From: Piliocolobus tephrosceles
Taxonomy: Eukaryota > Chordata > Mammalia > Primates > Cercopithecidae
Assembly (NCBI RefSeq): GCF_002776525.5
Contig: NC_045443.1
Span: 38,466,531-38,530,530, forward strand
Length of the DNA: 64,000 bases
Direction of reading: 5' to 3'
Under the pieces are notes generated by a model. It did not search any database. It worked only from the letters and a program-made list of their open reading frames with translations, and had not been told where the DNA came from. Each line of letters begins with the position of its first letter. The first letter of the stretch is position 1. The position numbers and the translations under genes were made by a program. Below, piece after piece: positions 35,034-45,440 of the stretch.

Positions 35034-35041
35034 CTCTAGAC

Positions 35042-35475
35042 TATAAATTTCAGCTCTGCCATTCATTAATTGTAGGTTTTAATTTAGTTAGTAGTCTCTT
35101 TCAACCTCAGTTTTATCTCCCAATGAAGTATACTATTTTCCCAATAGTGGAAGTAATTTTTCTCAGGTAAATTGTTGAAAAGGCTTTCAATAGAATATAG
35201 TTTGGGGAATATCAGTCTTTAGATTTATAAAATCGTATACAAATATTTGTATGAGTGTAAATACACATATATAATTTATTGAATACCTATAATGTGCTAC
35301 ATACCCTAGCAAACACTTAAAAATAACAAATTTGATCCTAAAACCTATCTTTCAGTGTAAATGCCAGGTGGTTGAAAGACATTAGTGCGTTTGCTAAAGC
35401 TGCATAGCACCCAAGTTGTGGAACTGAGATCAGTTGCTCCTTAAAAGCTTCACTCTACACTATGCTGTCTTTCCA
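35042..35475. mobile_element. MIR fragments, plus then minus
   Basis: 35042-35160 looks like MIR forward ('aatttcagctctgccattcattaattgtagg', 'tcaacctcagttttatctc'). 35265-35475 looks like MIR reverse ('tttattgaatacctataatgtgctac', 'tagcacccaagttgtggaactgagatcag', 'cttcactctacactatgctg'). Both are diverged. Confidence 0.6.
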
Positions 35476-37540
35476 TTGTCTTGATGAAGACAAATTACTG
35501 ATTTCCTTGGGAGTTTCATGCATGTGGAGTACAAGTCATTTTTGTGGCAGACAACCTTCTGCCCATACCCAAACATGCATTGGGCCATGTTTTACCAGTG
35601 AGTGAAGCAACAGCACTAAAATGTAGTAGTGTTCATGCTAGTGTGTGCTCCCATTCTAGTCCAGCTTCCTTTTATACTTTTAGTTGCAGTGACTGTTAAG
35701 AGGACTCTGATCTTAGAAATTTTCCCTCTACCTGAAAGATTTGGGGATCTCTGAAGAACAGAAACACCTTGGGGCTGAGAAACAGGAATGCAAGAGGCAA
35801 AAACATACATCATCAAGACACCATATAAGAGAAATATCCAGGGAGGGACACCACTGGGCTGGGTTGGGAGAGGGCTCCTGGGGAGGCAAGGGAAGCCTTC
35901 ATTGTTTCCCTCATGGCCATTATATCCCGGGAAGAGAAGGGTAATACTAAAAAGCCGCACTTCATTCCCCAATAAAGTAAATGCAGCAGAGTCTAGGAAT
36001 TTGTTTTGCTTACAGTTTGATTTCCTGGCCTGTTAATTTCTCAGAAAGAAGAAAAAGAATTTGAAAGTGAGAAATATTTACTTATGTGGGAATAAATATG
36101 CATGAAAATGCTAAACAAAAGTGCAAAACCAGTATTTATGCCCATTTGCATGAATTTTAAGCAATATGAATTAAGAAAGCTCTAACATTATCATTCTGAC
36201 TCTTTATAATGGGACAGGGAATACAGTAATATATATACACTTAAATCTTATTCTATGTATGAATAGATGCATATCATGTCAGAATTTCTTGATGAAATAA
36301 CTATTTTTTCTTGTAAATCTAATAAAAACAGTTTGAGATTATCAAAATTAAGGGATCAAGCTACCACATAACAAAGTAAAACATTCTAATCTGTATATGT
36401 AAATGAGGTAACAGCAACACATTCAACATCTGTTACATTCACAAAATATAATATTCATTTCATAATGTTTAAAATACAGGCATGAGTATTATGGAGAGGA
36501 ATATAACTACACAGAGAGAACTCTATGTGACATTTTATCATTTCATATTTACACTCAGCTATATGTGTAAATAAACAGGTATTTTAATATCTGTACCAAA
36601 TGAAAAAAATATATTGCACTAGCCTGAGCTTTGATGCACATGGTTTATATATGTAGTTTAATTTCAAAAAGAAAATGATGGAGAGCCTGGAGTTTATCAA
36701 AGTTATACCGAGAGAAATGAGAAATTATCACCTTAGCCACCTTCCCTGTTGAATAGAAGTCTAGAAATGCATTCATTTTATGTCAGCAGAAAACACACCC
36801 TTGCCTGGTAAATGGTTACATATTGTAAAATATAGATTGTCTCTAATTAATAAAAAGAAAGACATTGCCTTTCCAAGTCTGGGAATATTATCTTATAATT
36901 TTGTCACAACTGATCTTTATTTAATTGTTCCATTTTAAGGATTATTTATCTTGTTTTTGCCTCTTTGATTACCTCCTTCTAGTGTATTATAAATTGAAAC
37001 CACTATTAGCAACATCACTAATTTCCCCTAAAGATCATCTGAGCTTTCAAGCTGAAACATTGCAGTTTTATTTTTCATAAAATTGAAATGGTTTTAGATG
37101 GCTAATTTTTATCATCTTTAATGCAAGCCTCAAAGGTAGCCTGTTTTTTAACAAATAAGTAATTGCTTGGACTGAAATTTTTAACTGCCATATTTCAAAG
37201 GGAAGATAATGCTAAAAGGGTGTTGGTTATAATAATTAAGCCCTTTGTTCAATCAAAAATAGACTCTAGCTAAAGGCCACTAAACTTCACAAAGTATATA
37301 ACAAATCGTATTTCAATTTAATGAACACAATTTTTTTTCTGTATTTAGTATTTGTCATTTAGATGCATAAATAGAGAACTAGATTAGGAATAAATTAAGC
37401 ATAGAGATAATTTGTGGCAGCTCTGATCAATTATATCTATATGCACTGTGATTACATGAAATGAAAGGACCATTCGCATATAAGGCTCCAAGTCCAGAAA
37501 GAGTTTGATCTGCAGACCAGCTCTCTTTCTTTTTTCACCC
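35476..37540. other. ~2 kb without recognisable repeats, no gene seen
   Basis: The longest repeat-free block in the middle of the window. It is AT-rich throughout and evenly textured (for example 36880-37100). The 118-codon minus frame at 35616-35972 and the overlapping plus frames have no domain, no splice context and no codon bias that I can see. Conserved non-coding sequence is possible; coding is not supported. Confidence 0.45.
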
Positions 37541-37542
37541 AG

Positions 37543-37625
37543 GAAAAAAGAAAGAAAGAAGGAAAGAAAGAAGGAAGGAAGGAAGGAAGGAAGGAAGGAA
37601 GGAAGGAAGGAAGGAAAGAAAGAAA

Positions 37626-37688
<63 letters not shown>

Positions 37689-37811
37689 GAAGGAAGGAAG
37701 GAAGGAAGGAAGGAAGGAAGGAAGGAAGGAAGGAAGGAAGGAAGGAAGGAAGGANNNNNNNNNNGGAAGGAAGGAAGGAAGGAAGGAAGGAAGGAAGGAA
37801 GGAAGGAAGGA
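37543..37811. repeat. (GAAA)n/(GGAA)n microsatellite with a 10-N gap
   Basis: Purine-only array in alternating blocks: AAAG, GGAA (about 12 units), AAAG (about 16 units), then GGAA, which is interrupted by 10 N at 37755-37764 and continues to 37811. Open frames across it on both strands are repeat artefacts. Confidence 0.97.
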
Positions 37812-38090
37812 TCAACTGCTTAATTAGAAAACCTTTACCGAATATTTCAAATGAAATTTAAAATATTACAGTGCTAGGTGACATTCAATCATTAGGATTA
37901 AACACAACAAGATAACAAATATTCAAAAGACAGAACTAAAAACTAAAGGTGTGTGACACAGTTCATTGATGGGGAGGAGACTTGCCTGGGTGATGTAGAG
38001 AAGAAATGATATGGTGCAGAGGATGATAAAATTGAAACCGAAACCTACAACTACTCAACGGAAGGGTGAAAATGGAGCATTTACTCCGCT

Positions 38091-38275
38091 GTCAGGTGGG
38101 AGCCATTGTGGATCCCGACAGGGACTTACGTGATGCAGGCAACATTTCTGAAGAGTGATCTGGCAGATGTTGGCAGGAAACACTGAACAGAGAAGGCTTT
38201 GAACATAGGGTTTCAAGGAAAGAATCATCTCAGTGGCTAAAGAGCACTAATGAGAAGCTGAACAACACAACTAGG
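38091..38275. repeat. Duplicated ~200-bp segment, copy A (left part)
   Basis: 'gggagccattgtggatcccgacagggacttacgtgatgcaggcaacattt' through 'agagcactaatgagaagctgaac' is about 80% identical by eye to 39597-39825 in the same orientation. Its right part continues after the LTR at 38650-38680 ('atgatgttttgagagatatt'). The start has some likeness to reverse-oriented L2, so it may descend from an old L2 segment. Confidence 0.75.
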
Positions 38276-38649
38276 TGTATTAGTCCGTTTTCACACTGCT
38301 ATAAAGATATTACCTGAGACTGGATAATTTATAAACAGAAGAGGTTTAATTGACTCACAGTTCCACATGGCTGAGAAGGCCTCAGGAAACTTATGATAGT
38401 GGCAGAAGGTGAAGGGGAAGCAAGAAATATCTTACAGTGGTGGCAGGAGGGAGAAAGGGGGAAGCTCCAGACACTTACCAAACAACCAGATCTCATGAGA
38501 ACTCAGTCACTATCACGAGCACAGCATGGGGGAAACTGCCCCCAGGATCCAATCACCTTCTACCCGGTCCCTCCTTCAACACGTGGGGATTACAATTCGG
38601 ATTACAATTCGAGATTAGATTTGGGTGGGGACACAGCCAAACTGGGTCA
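38276..38649 (-). mobile_element. MST solo LTR splitting copy A
   Basis: Reads TGTATTAGTCCGTTTTCACAC at the left; on the minus strand this is the LTR 3' end. It is followed by 'gagactggataatttataa' and ends in 'gggtggggacacagccaaac'. The size and the MSTA/B blocks are right for a complete LTR. A 12-bp unit ggattacaattc is tandemly doubled at 38587-38598 and 38599-38610. The pre-insertion state can be seen in copy B at 39597-39825, and comparison suggests the 5-bp target was ctagg. Confidence 0.92.
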
Positions 38650-38689
38650 GTAGAAAATGATGTTTTGAGAGATATTATGAAAGAAAAGT

Positions 38690-39350
38690 TGACAGGACAT
38701 CTTTCAGTTGAAAACAAAAAATGAGAAGTTTCTATAATTAACAACTGGAGAAGTGATTTGGGGACAGGAAAGCCTATTTCTGCAAATCAGTTGAGATGGT
38801 ATAAATTGTGCCATAGTAACAGAGTCCCCAGATCTCCTATGCATAAAACACCAAAGTGTTTGTTGTTCTGTTGCCCACATACACTACTTGTCCATGGTGG
38901 TCAGCTGGTATCTGCTCCTCCTCAACAGCCTCACTCAAGGTCACTGCTGATAGCTGCTGCAGAAGGAAGAGAGAAGGGGAAACACACACTGTGTCTACAG
39001 CTTCTGCATAGAAGGGACATGAGACTTCCTGTTATGTTCCACTAAGAAAAGCAAGCCATGTTGCTCTGCCTGGCTTCAAGGGGATGGATGCTGGTGATTA
39101 GTAATACAATATATCACTTTCTTCTTTTGTGATGTATTTTATATGTAAAAACATTTTTTAGACTAGGTTCTTCAGAATATGAAAAGCAATTTATTGCCTT
39201 CATCTCTTAGAGACAAATAAATAAGTGCACCTGAGTCAATGTGAAAAGAAATAGAAATGTGTGGGAGTAATAAGGAACACCCCTAGCTATGTAGTCAGTT
39301 ACATAAATATCCAGTCTCCTAAATACTTGGTTTACCATTTAATAGGACTT
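38690..39350. other. Unique sequence, no gene seen
   Basis: About 660 bp with no repeat I can name. The frame at 38758-39045 shows no domain. Confidence 0.45.
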
Positions 39351-40048
39351 TGTACAAATTAGTTTGATACGGCTGCTGCAATAGATAACCACAAACTTGA
39401 TGTCTTAACATACTGTGCATTTATTCTTACAGTTCTCGAGGTTAGAAGTTCAAAATCTGTTTTACTGGGCCAAAATCAAGGTTTCAGGAGGGCTGCACTC
39501 CTTTTGTAGACTGTAGGGGAGAATCTGTTCTGAGCTTTTTCCAGTTTTTGGTGGCTGCCAGCATTTCTTGGCTTGTGATTGCATCACTCAGTCTTTGGCA
39601 GTGGGGAGCCACTGTGGATTTCAGCAGGGACTTGTGTGATGCAGGCAACATTTTAAGAGTGAACTAGCAGCTGTTGGCAGAAGAGACTGAACAGAGAAGG
39701 GTCTGATCATAGGGTCACAAGGGAAGAAAAATCAAAGTGACTCAAGAGCACTAATTAGAAGTTGCTGAACATAAGAGTTGGCAGTGATCATGGCTAGGAA
39801 CGGATGTTTTAAGAGATATTGTCATTGCCTCCTTGATCACATGGTCTTCTCTTCAGTGTAAATTCTCTCTCTGCTCCTTTCGCATAAGGACTCCTGTTAC
39901 TATATTTGGGCCCATACTGATAACCCAACAAAATTGCCCCATCTCAAAATCCTTTATATTTCCACATATGCAAAATCATTTTTGCCGTTCACAGGTTCCC
40001 AGGATACGGACCTCCTTATCCTTGGGGGCCATTATCCAGCCTAGGGCA
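39351..40048 (-). mobile_element. MLT1 LTR, split by copy B
   Basis: Reverse MLT1 (ERVL-MaLR): 'ctgctgcaatagataaccacaaac', 'cagttctcgaggttagaagttcaaaatc', 'tagactgtaggggagaatctg', 'tggtggctgccagcatttcttggcttgtgattgcatcact' up to about 39596. It then resumes at 39826 with 'cttgatcacatggtcttctc' and goes on to 'aggttcccaggatacggacc'. The inserted 230 bp is copy B of the local duplication. Confidence 0.78.
39597..39825. repeat. Duplicated ~200-bp segment, copy B (unsplit)
   Basis: 'gtggggagccactgtggatttcagcagggacttgtgtgatgcaggcaacatttt' through 'gagcactaattagaag' to 'ggctaggaacggatgttttaagagatatt'. It matches copy A on both sides of copy A's MST LTR but lacks the LTR, so it records the empty site. 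It lies within an MLT1 LTR and interrupts that element's consensus. Confidence 0.75.
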
Positions 40049-40334
40049 TTCATCATGGAATTACTTCTGTGACTCCCACTGTGTTTAGATAAGCACAGGA
40101 AATAAAATCAACCAATGCATCACTAACATAGACCTATGTTCAAAAATATCAGCCATAAGAAGCCTCTAAAAGAATGTTCTAATATGAGGAAAGAAGGCAT
40201 CATTTTGTTTAAGGTTAGGAGGAAAGGTCAACTAAAATTCATCTAGCTTTAAAAATAGTTGGTCAAGGATGATTCTTGTTGTTGTTAACTTTCTCAAAAT
40301 CATTGAATTTATTTATTCAGAAAATTGTTAAACT

Positions 40335-40545
40335 ATTAAAAAAATTTTTTTTAATAATGTCAACTTTATTTTAGATTCAGGGGGTACATGTTTATGTTTG
40401 TTACATGAGTAAGTTGCATGATGCCGGGTTTTGGGGTATAATCGATCCTAGTGAGCACAGTACCCAACAGTCAGTTTTTCAACCCTTATTCCCATCCCTC
40501 CCTCCCTCCCCTGTCTGCTAGTCCCCAGTGTCTGTTGTTGCCAAG
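40335..40545 (-). mobile_element. L1 LINE 3' end
   Basis: Reverse L1 3' UTR: 'tttattttagattcagggggtacatgtttatgtttgttacatgag', 'tgatgccgggttttggggtata', 'gtacccaacagtcagtttttcaaccc', and the 'ccctccctccctcccc' tract (40496-40511). Severely 5'-truncated; age L1MA/L1PB-like. 40076-40334 before it has no gene. Confidence 0.85.
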
Positions 40546-41749
40546 AGATGATTCTTGAAGGAAAGGGGATTGCTCCTGCAGGTTGGCAGCCATCATTCGC
40601 ACAGTATGGATATTTATCCAGATGAATGAACAACAGTTTGAGGCTAAGATTATGTGCAAGGTCAGTCTGCAGGTAAAGAACACGCGTAGGTAAAGAGGAC
40701 AGTTATGAGGATCTAATGCAAAATTCTCAGGTTTTCAGCATCTCTTTAAAAAAAGAAATCTGTTTCTATTCATAGACTTCCAGTTGTAAAAGAGCCATTG
40801 CCTAAGGAATGGAGTAACTTCTGCTATCCTTGAAGTTTCTCTGTAAGTTTGACTCTGCTCTTGAACCTGTTGTTCTAATGATCTAAGGAGAATAGAAAGA
40901 AACTAAGGAAAGTCTGACATGTATACATTAGAAAAGGAAAAAAGCTTTCTGCACAAAAACAAATTAGATCTAGAAAGGCAGAAAATGAAGGAAGGGGATA
41001 AAAGTTATGCCAGGCTAAAGAACAAATGGGGAAAATGGGGAAAGATAACTTAAATCATTTTTCTTGCCGTTAAGAATATAATTTTTATTTGCCCCTCTTC
41101 TAAAGACTTCAGATAAAAATATATATATTGCCATGGCTAGACACAAATTCCCTACAGAGAAACTTCCCACTAATTATCTAAATTTTACACTGAAGTCAGT
41201 AAAATAGTGTAAGTTCCAAATTTCAGCAACTCTTCTCTTGAATATTTTTATGTAACATATTGGAGGTTGTAGTTTTTCTCATTGGGTAGGTGTTTCCCAA
41301 TTATAATCTTACTTTAAATTTTCCTTAAGTGTAAAAATGATTTTAATTGATAGTGTCTGTGAGCAACACAATTTGGGGTACTTAAACGTACCTGAATGTC
41401 AGTAGATCATATTGATTGGTCGGCAATTAACCGTAATTAGAAGCAAAACAAAATGAAGCAAAAGACAAAATTATCAATTTGTTAATATAAATAGACACAC
41501 CTTAAGATTTCATTTTTTCTTGAAAATCCTATCTGTCCTAAATTCAAACGATGTTGTTGAATACTATAATCACATCCTAAATAATCTCTAGCATTCTCCC
41601 TAAATTATCACACAAATTGTTGTGTACACAGTAAAGACAACCAGGCTCTGTCTAGGTTTAATGGAAAAGCCCATTCTGGGAGGTAGCTGGACCAATGGGA
41701 TCTTCAACTGTAAATAACACATATTATCCTTCTGAATTTTTCTAAGGAT
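40546..41749. other. Unique AT-rich sequence, no gene seen
   Basis: About 1.2 kb with no repeat I can name and no coding signal. Confidence 0.45.
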
Positions 41750-41965
41750 TGGTTTACAACCCTTCATATTCATTATCTTATTTCGAGCTCACAAAATCCC
41801 CAGCATTAGTCAGAATAGCCATTGCATCCTGTTTTGTTAAAAAAAAAAAAAAAAAGAAAGAAAGAAAGAAAAAGAAAAAGTGCTCATAAAACTGGTGTCA
41901 TTTTTGTTTACTCCTGAGCAAAGTCTAGAACCCAGGTGTTCTCCCGCTCCCACATTGCCTTGCAC
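41750..41965 (-). mobile_element. MIR SINE split by an A-rich/(AAAG)n tract
   Basis: MIR in reverse: 'acaacccttcatattcattatcttatttcgagctcacaaaatccc' on the left and 'aagtctagaacccaggtgttctcccgctcccac' on the right. Between them, 41840-41880 is A18 followed by GAAA/AAAAG units that replace part of the element. Confidence 0.65.
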
Positions 41966-42998
41966 CTTAATTCTCTAAAAAATACACATTGCCTTTTTTG
42001 GCTAGCAAATAGCTCATACTTCAAAAGTTCCAAGGGCATACTTTTCTTTCAAAATCCTTAACAACTGAAAAATCCATCTGGTCTCTGAAAATTGGTCTCG
42101 GAATATAAGGACAGTGATGGTCAGAAGTAGATTCTGGGCTGGTGGGCTACAAAAATCTAGTCTTATGTCCTATGCAGAAGACACTTGTGCTATCTAGTCT
42201 GATTTTCCATACAACCCAAATGCACAGTTTCCACTCAGCTTGGAACCCAAATAAAACCCAAGAAAAATGTTCAAGCAGGCCTTTCCCAATGGTTACTTCT
42301 AAGCAGCCTGCTCATATGCCACTGCCACCCTTTAGCACATTGCTCTAACTTCATTAAACACTTTTAAGAATGTACATATATATAATATGTGTGTGTGTGA
42401 AAACTCTTTATTTAATAAAACCTTATACTTTAGGCATTATGTTATATTTCCAAGAACTTTAGTCATTTTTCACATTAAAGTCTTGAACTTTCCTAATTAT
42501 CCTGTGAATATTAAAATAACTCTGTGTAAATAGCAAATAACATAACTGGGAGTGAGTGATATTCAGTAGACATTCATAGTCATTTATTGACCACCCCCTT
42601 AAATATACACACCACAAATATAATCTCCATAGTGTTCCCTACTCTATTTATCATTCAATACATTTTATGCATCTATTATTACATACTAATGGGCTGTGTA
42701 ATATCCTTTCCAGATTTCATTGTATGTATTTTATTAAAATGAATAGATTCAATTATAGAAAAAAAATTAAGTCCTTGCCTACTGCTGTTCATTTTGATTG
42801 TAAGTAGTTAAGCATTTATATTTTGCACTCTTTGGTTTGCTACATGTGTGATCTGATTCTCATTGGTAACTCTTTGCATATTACCTTTATATTACAGGTA
42901 GTCCAGGTTGTGAATTTCTGAAATTATGTTGTACATATTCCATTCTTAGCACATAAATAAGCATTTACCATCTTCAGAGTTTGCAACAGGAGAAAAAT

Positions 42999-43492
42999 AA
43001 TTTCATTCATTCATTCATTCATTCATTCATTCATTTATGCCACAAATATTTATTGTATTGCCTACTATGTATCAGCCACTGTCTTAGTCACTGATGATAG
43101 ATTTGTGGAGAAAAAAAGAGAGAGATAAATATCCTTGCAGTGATGAAGTTCTAATTGGAGAAGACAGACTATAAATTAAAAAGTAAAATGTGTAATGACA
43201 GATGGTGATACATACTAAAGAGAAAACTAAAGCACACAAAAAGGTTGGAGAATTCCAAGGGTAGGCAGATTTTAAATAGATTGTTTACCATTCCAGGATG
43301 GTATCCCTTCTGAGAAGACCTAAGGAAGATGAGAAAACAAGCCATACAGATATCTTGAAAACACCACAAGCAAAGCAAACAGTAACTGCAAAAGCCCTGA
43401 GGCAGAAATGTGCACAGTGTCCTAAGATTAACCCAGGCAGGTATGCCAGAAGCAGAGTAAATCAAGGGGAGAGTAAAAGGAGATAAGGGCAG
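42999..43492 (-). mobile_element. L2 LINE, 3' part with (TTCA)n terminus
   Basis: Starts with the L2 terminal repeat expanded to eight ATTC/TTCA units (43000-43034), then 'tttattgtattgcctactatgtatcagccactgtcttag' and the full L2 3' UTR in reverse ('aaaagccctgaggcagaaatgtgcacagtg'). It stops at a retrotransposed insert at 43493 and resumes at 43697. 41966-42998 before it is AT-rich with no gene. Confidence 0.88.
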
Positions 43493-43493
43493 T

Positions 43494-43576
43494 GTTGATG
43501 GCCATATCACCCTAAGCATGCTTGATCTTGTCTGATCTCAGAGGCTAAGGAGGGTCTGGCCTCATTAGTACTTGAG
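43494..43576 (+). pseudogene. 5S rRNA pseudogene, first ~83 nt
   Basis: Colinear with the start of vertebrate 5S rRNA from its first base: 'ggccatatcaccctaagc', 'gatcttgtctgatctcag', 'ggctaaggagggtctgg' and 'ttagtacttgagt' correspond to nt 7-83 of 5S. It retains most of the internal promoter region (A box and intermediate element area), but with many changes, and the last ~38 nt including the box C end are missing, so it is not a functional gene. It begins directly after the left TSD, so the RNA 5' end is complete. Confidence 0.93.
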
Positions 43577-43696
43577 TAGAAAATTTTAAGATCAACACAC
43601 AAAACTTAATTATATTTCAATATCCTAACAGTAAACATGCAGAAACTTAAACATGCAATACCATTTATAATCACTCCTAAGAAAATAAAATACTTA
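43577..43696 (+). mobile_element. L1 ORF2 internal fragment fused to 5S
   Basis: 'acttaattatatttcaatatcctaacag' and 'aataccatttataatcactcctaagaaaataaaatactt' match the L1 ORF2 segment just after the RT active site; the comparable stretch in the L1 at 57899 is 58060-58170. It is neither the L1 5' nor 3' end. An AATAAA hexamer lies at 43685-43690, just before the right TSD. Confidence 0.75.
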
Positions 43697-43710
43697 GGAG
43701 AAAAGGGCAG

Positions 43711-43800
43711 GGAGGTCACAGTAAAAATTTGATAGGGCCTGAATACTACTCTAAGGACCATGATTTTTACTCTAAGTCAGATAGGAAGCCTTGATTTGAT
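43711..43800 (-). mobile_element. L2 LINE continued
   Basis: 'agggaggtcacagtaaaaatttgatagggcctgaatac...gaccatgatttttactctaagtcagatagg' continues the L2 that stopped at 43492. From about 43800 to 44000 I cannot follow the consensus and recognise no other element. Confidence 0.75.
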
Positions 43801-43999
43801 TTACATTCTTTCTAAATAAATGTTAAGTCCAGTGACCCTCTAGACAGAGCATCCCTACATAGTGAGTAGCCCTGCAGAGTTCCCTGCATGGTGACTCAGT
43901 GACCCAGGTGGCCTCTAGTTGTGGCTCCACTATTTCAACACTCAGTTGGCATATTCACTGACAAGGGGGAACTGAACTGGAAGATCCATAGGGGTTTCC

Positions 44000-44317
44000 T
44001 TCTTCTTTCTTCCTTCTTCTTCTTCTTCTTCTTTTTTTGAGACAGAGTCTTGCTCTGTCACCCAGGCTGGAGTACAGAGGCCCAATCTTGGCTCACTGCA
44101 ACCTCCATCTCCCAGGTTCAAGCGATTCTCCTGCCTCAGCCTCCCAAGTAGCTGAGACTACAGGCACACACCACCACGCCCAGCTAATTTTTGTATTTTT
44201 AGTAGAGACGGGGTTTCATCATGTTGGTCAGGCTGGTCTCAAATTCCTGACCTCATGATCTGCCTGCCTCGGCCTCCCAAAGTGCTGGGATTATAGGCGT
44301 GAGTCACTCGCCAGGCC
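44000..44317 (-). mobile_element. AluS SINE with (TTC)n tail
   Basis: Reverse full-length Alu (44032-44317) whose tail appears as T7 preceded by a CTT/TTC microsatellite (44000-44033). 'caagtagctgagactacaggcacacaccaccacgcccagc' and 'cctgacctcatgatctgcctgcc' are AluS-type. It is inserted among L2 sequence that continues at 44330. Confidence 0.93.
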
Positions 44318-44329
44318 AGGACTTTTTCT

Positions 44330-45440
44330 TCTACTCACAATCCATTGCCAACAAATAATCAGAAGACCCAGAAAATATACTTCTCCCAGGAGAAATGGAA
44401 AATTAAATTTCATTGAGGACCAGTAATGTTTACTATTTGGGGCAAAGGTAGAAGCAGTGAGGCCAGGTAAGAGAAAATTGCAGTTAGCCAGAAAAGATGA
44501 TGACCACTGCTTGAACCATGTTGGTATCTGAAGACATATTCTGAATATATTTTGAAGGTAGGAGCAAGAGGATTTACTGATCAATTTTGAATGGGGGATT
44601 TTAGACAGGAGGTAAGTTGGAAGGATGGAATTTCCCATTTACTGATTAGAGAAGACTTCAGAAGTAGTGCATTTAATGGAAATATCAAGAGTTTAGTTTT
44701 GAAACACTGAATCTAAAATTTCCATGGAAAGCCCAACTTGAGATGTTGGGTAGGTAGCTGGATATATATGAGTCTGGAGTTCAAAAGATAGATAAATTTA
44801 GGTATCATCCACATAGTGATAGTATTTATAGCCATGTAACAAAGAGAGATATGTAAAAAGCATGTGTAGATTTTTAAAAAAAGAAAAATGGGTGGTAATT
44901 GGATTAGGATGTGGGAGAAATTTAGTATGTCTGTATGCTGATGAGACTAATCCAACAGAGAGAAAATAGAGGAATACACAGGCAAGGCAGGGGATATTCC
45001 TGGGGTGATATCTTTAGTAAAGGAAAAGAAATGGGTTCTGACACTTTGGGGGGGGTTTCTCTCTGAGAAGAGCATCATAGTTTCATCCACTGAAATGGAG
45101 AGAAGTCAAAATATCATATCTGGGCACAAATGCAAGTAGGTGGGAAACTGTGATGATGGGAACTGGGGGGACATCCTTCTGATTGCTTCTGTTTTCTCAG
45201 TGAAATAGAATCAAAGTCACCATCTAGAATCAGAATGAAAGAGGTTTGAGGAAAGAGAGGCAAACTTGTTGTCTAGCGTGCTGTAGGAGAGTGAATGAAC
45301 TAGGGGATGGAACACGATTTCCAGACTGCTCTGGGGGACACTTGTTAGAGATCATGAACTTGAAGTTAGGCCAATAAGCATTGTTGGATGTTTATCTCCA
45401 GCCATGGTCGACAACATAGGTATAGGAGCAGGTGTGAAAG
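44330..45440 (-). mobile_element. L2 LINE, ORF region
   Basis: About 1.1 kb of L2 coding-region remnant in reverse. Landmarks: 'ctgaatatattttgaaggtaggagcaagaggatttactgat', 'gtaggtagctggatatatatgagtctggagttc', 'gtatgctgatgagactaatccaacagagag', 'cttctgattgcttctgttttctcagtgaaatag'. With 42999-43800 this makes one of the longest L2 copies here. It has many stops and no usable frame. Confidence 0.85.

Larger units (their letters stand above)
43479..43710 (+). mobile_element. 5S rRNA/L1 chimeric retro-insertion with TSD
   Basis: A single insertion made of two unrelated parts: a 5S rRNA piece (43494-43576) joined to an internal L1 ORF2 piece (43577-43696), both on the plus strand. The pair is flanked by ggagataagggcag (43479-43492) and ggagaaaagggcag (43697-43710), a 14-bp TSD with one change. 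L2 sequence continues on either side. This is the layout expected when L1 reverse transcriptase switches template from L1 RNA to a small RNA while copying into the target. There is no poly(A) at the 3' junction, which is unusual. Confidence 0.8.

Noticed and set aside
35616..36036. Overlapping plus and minus frames (up to 118 codons) in repeat-free DNA
   Set aside because: Frames on both strands overlap; no domain and no consistent codon use could be seen.
37384..37861. 143-codon minus and 118-codon plus open frames
   Set aside because: Same artefact: a purine-only microsatellite with a 10-N gap.
43494..43576. Functional 5S rRNA gene
   Set aside because: Only the first ~83 nt are present, with many substitutions, and the 3' part is replaced by L1 sequence, so it is annotated as a pseudogene.
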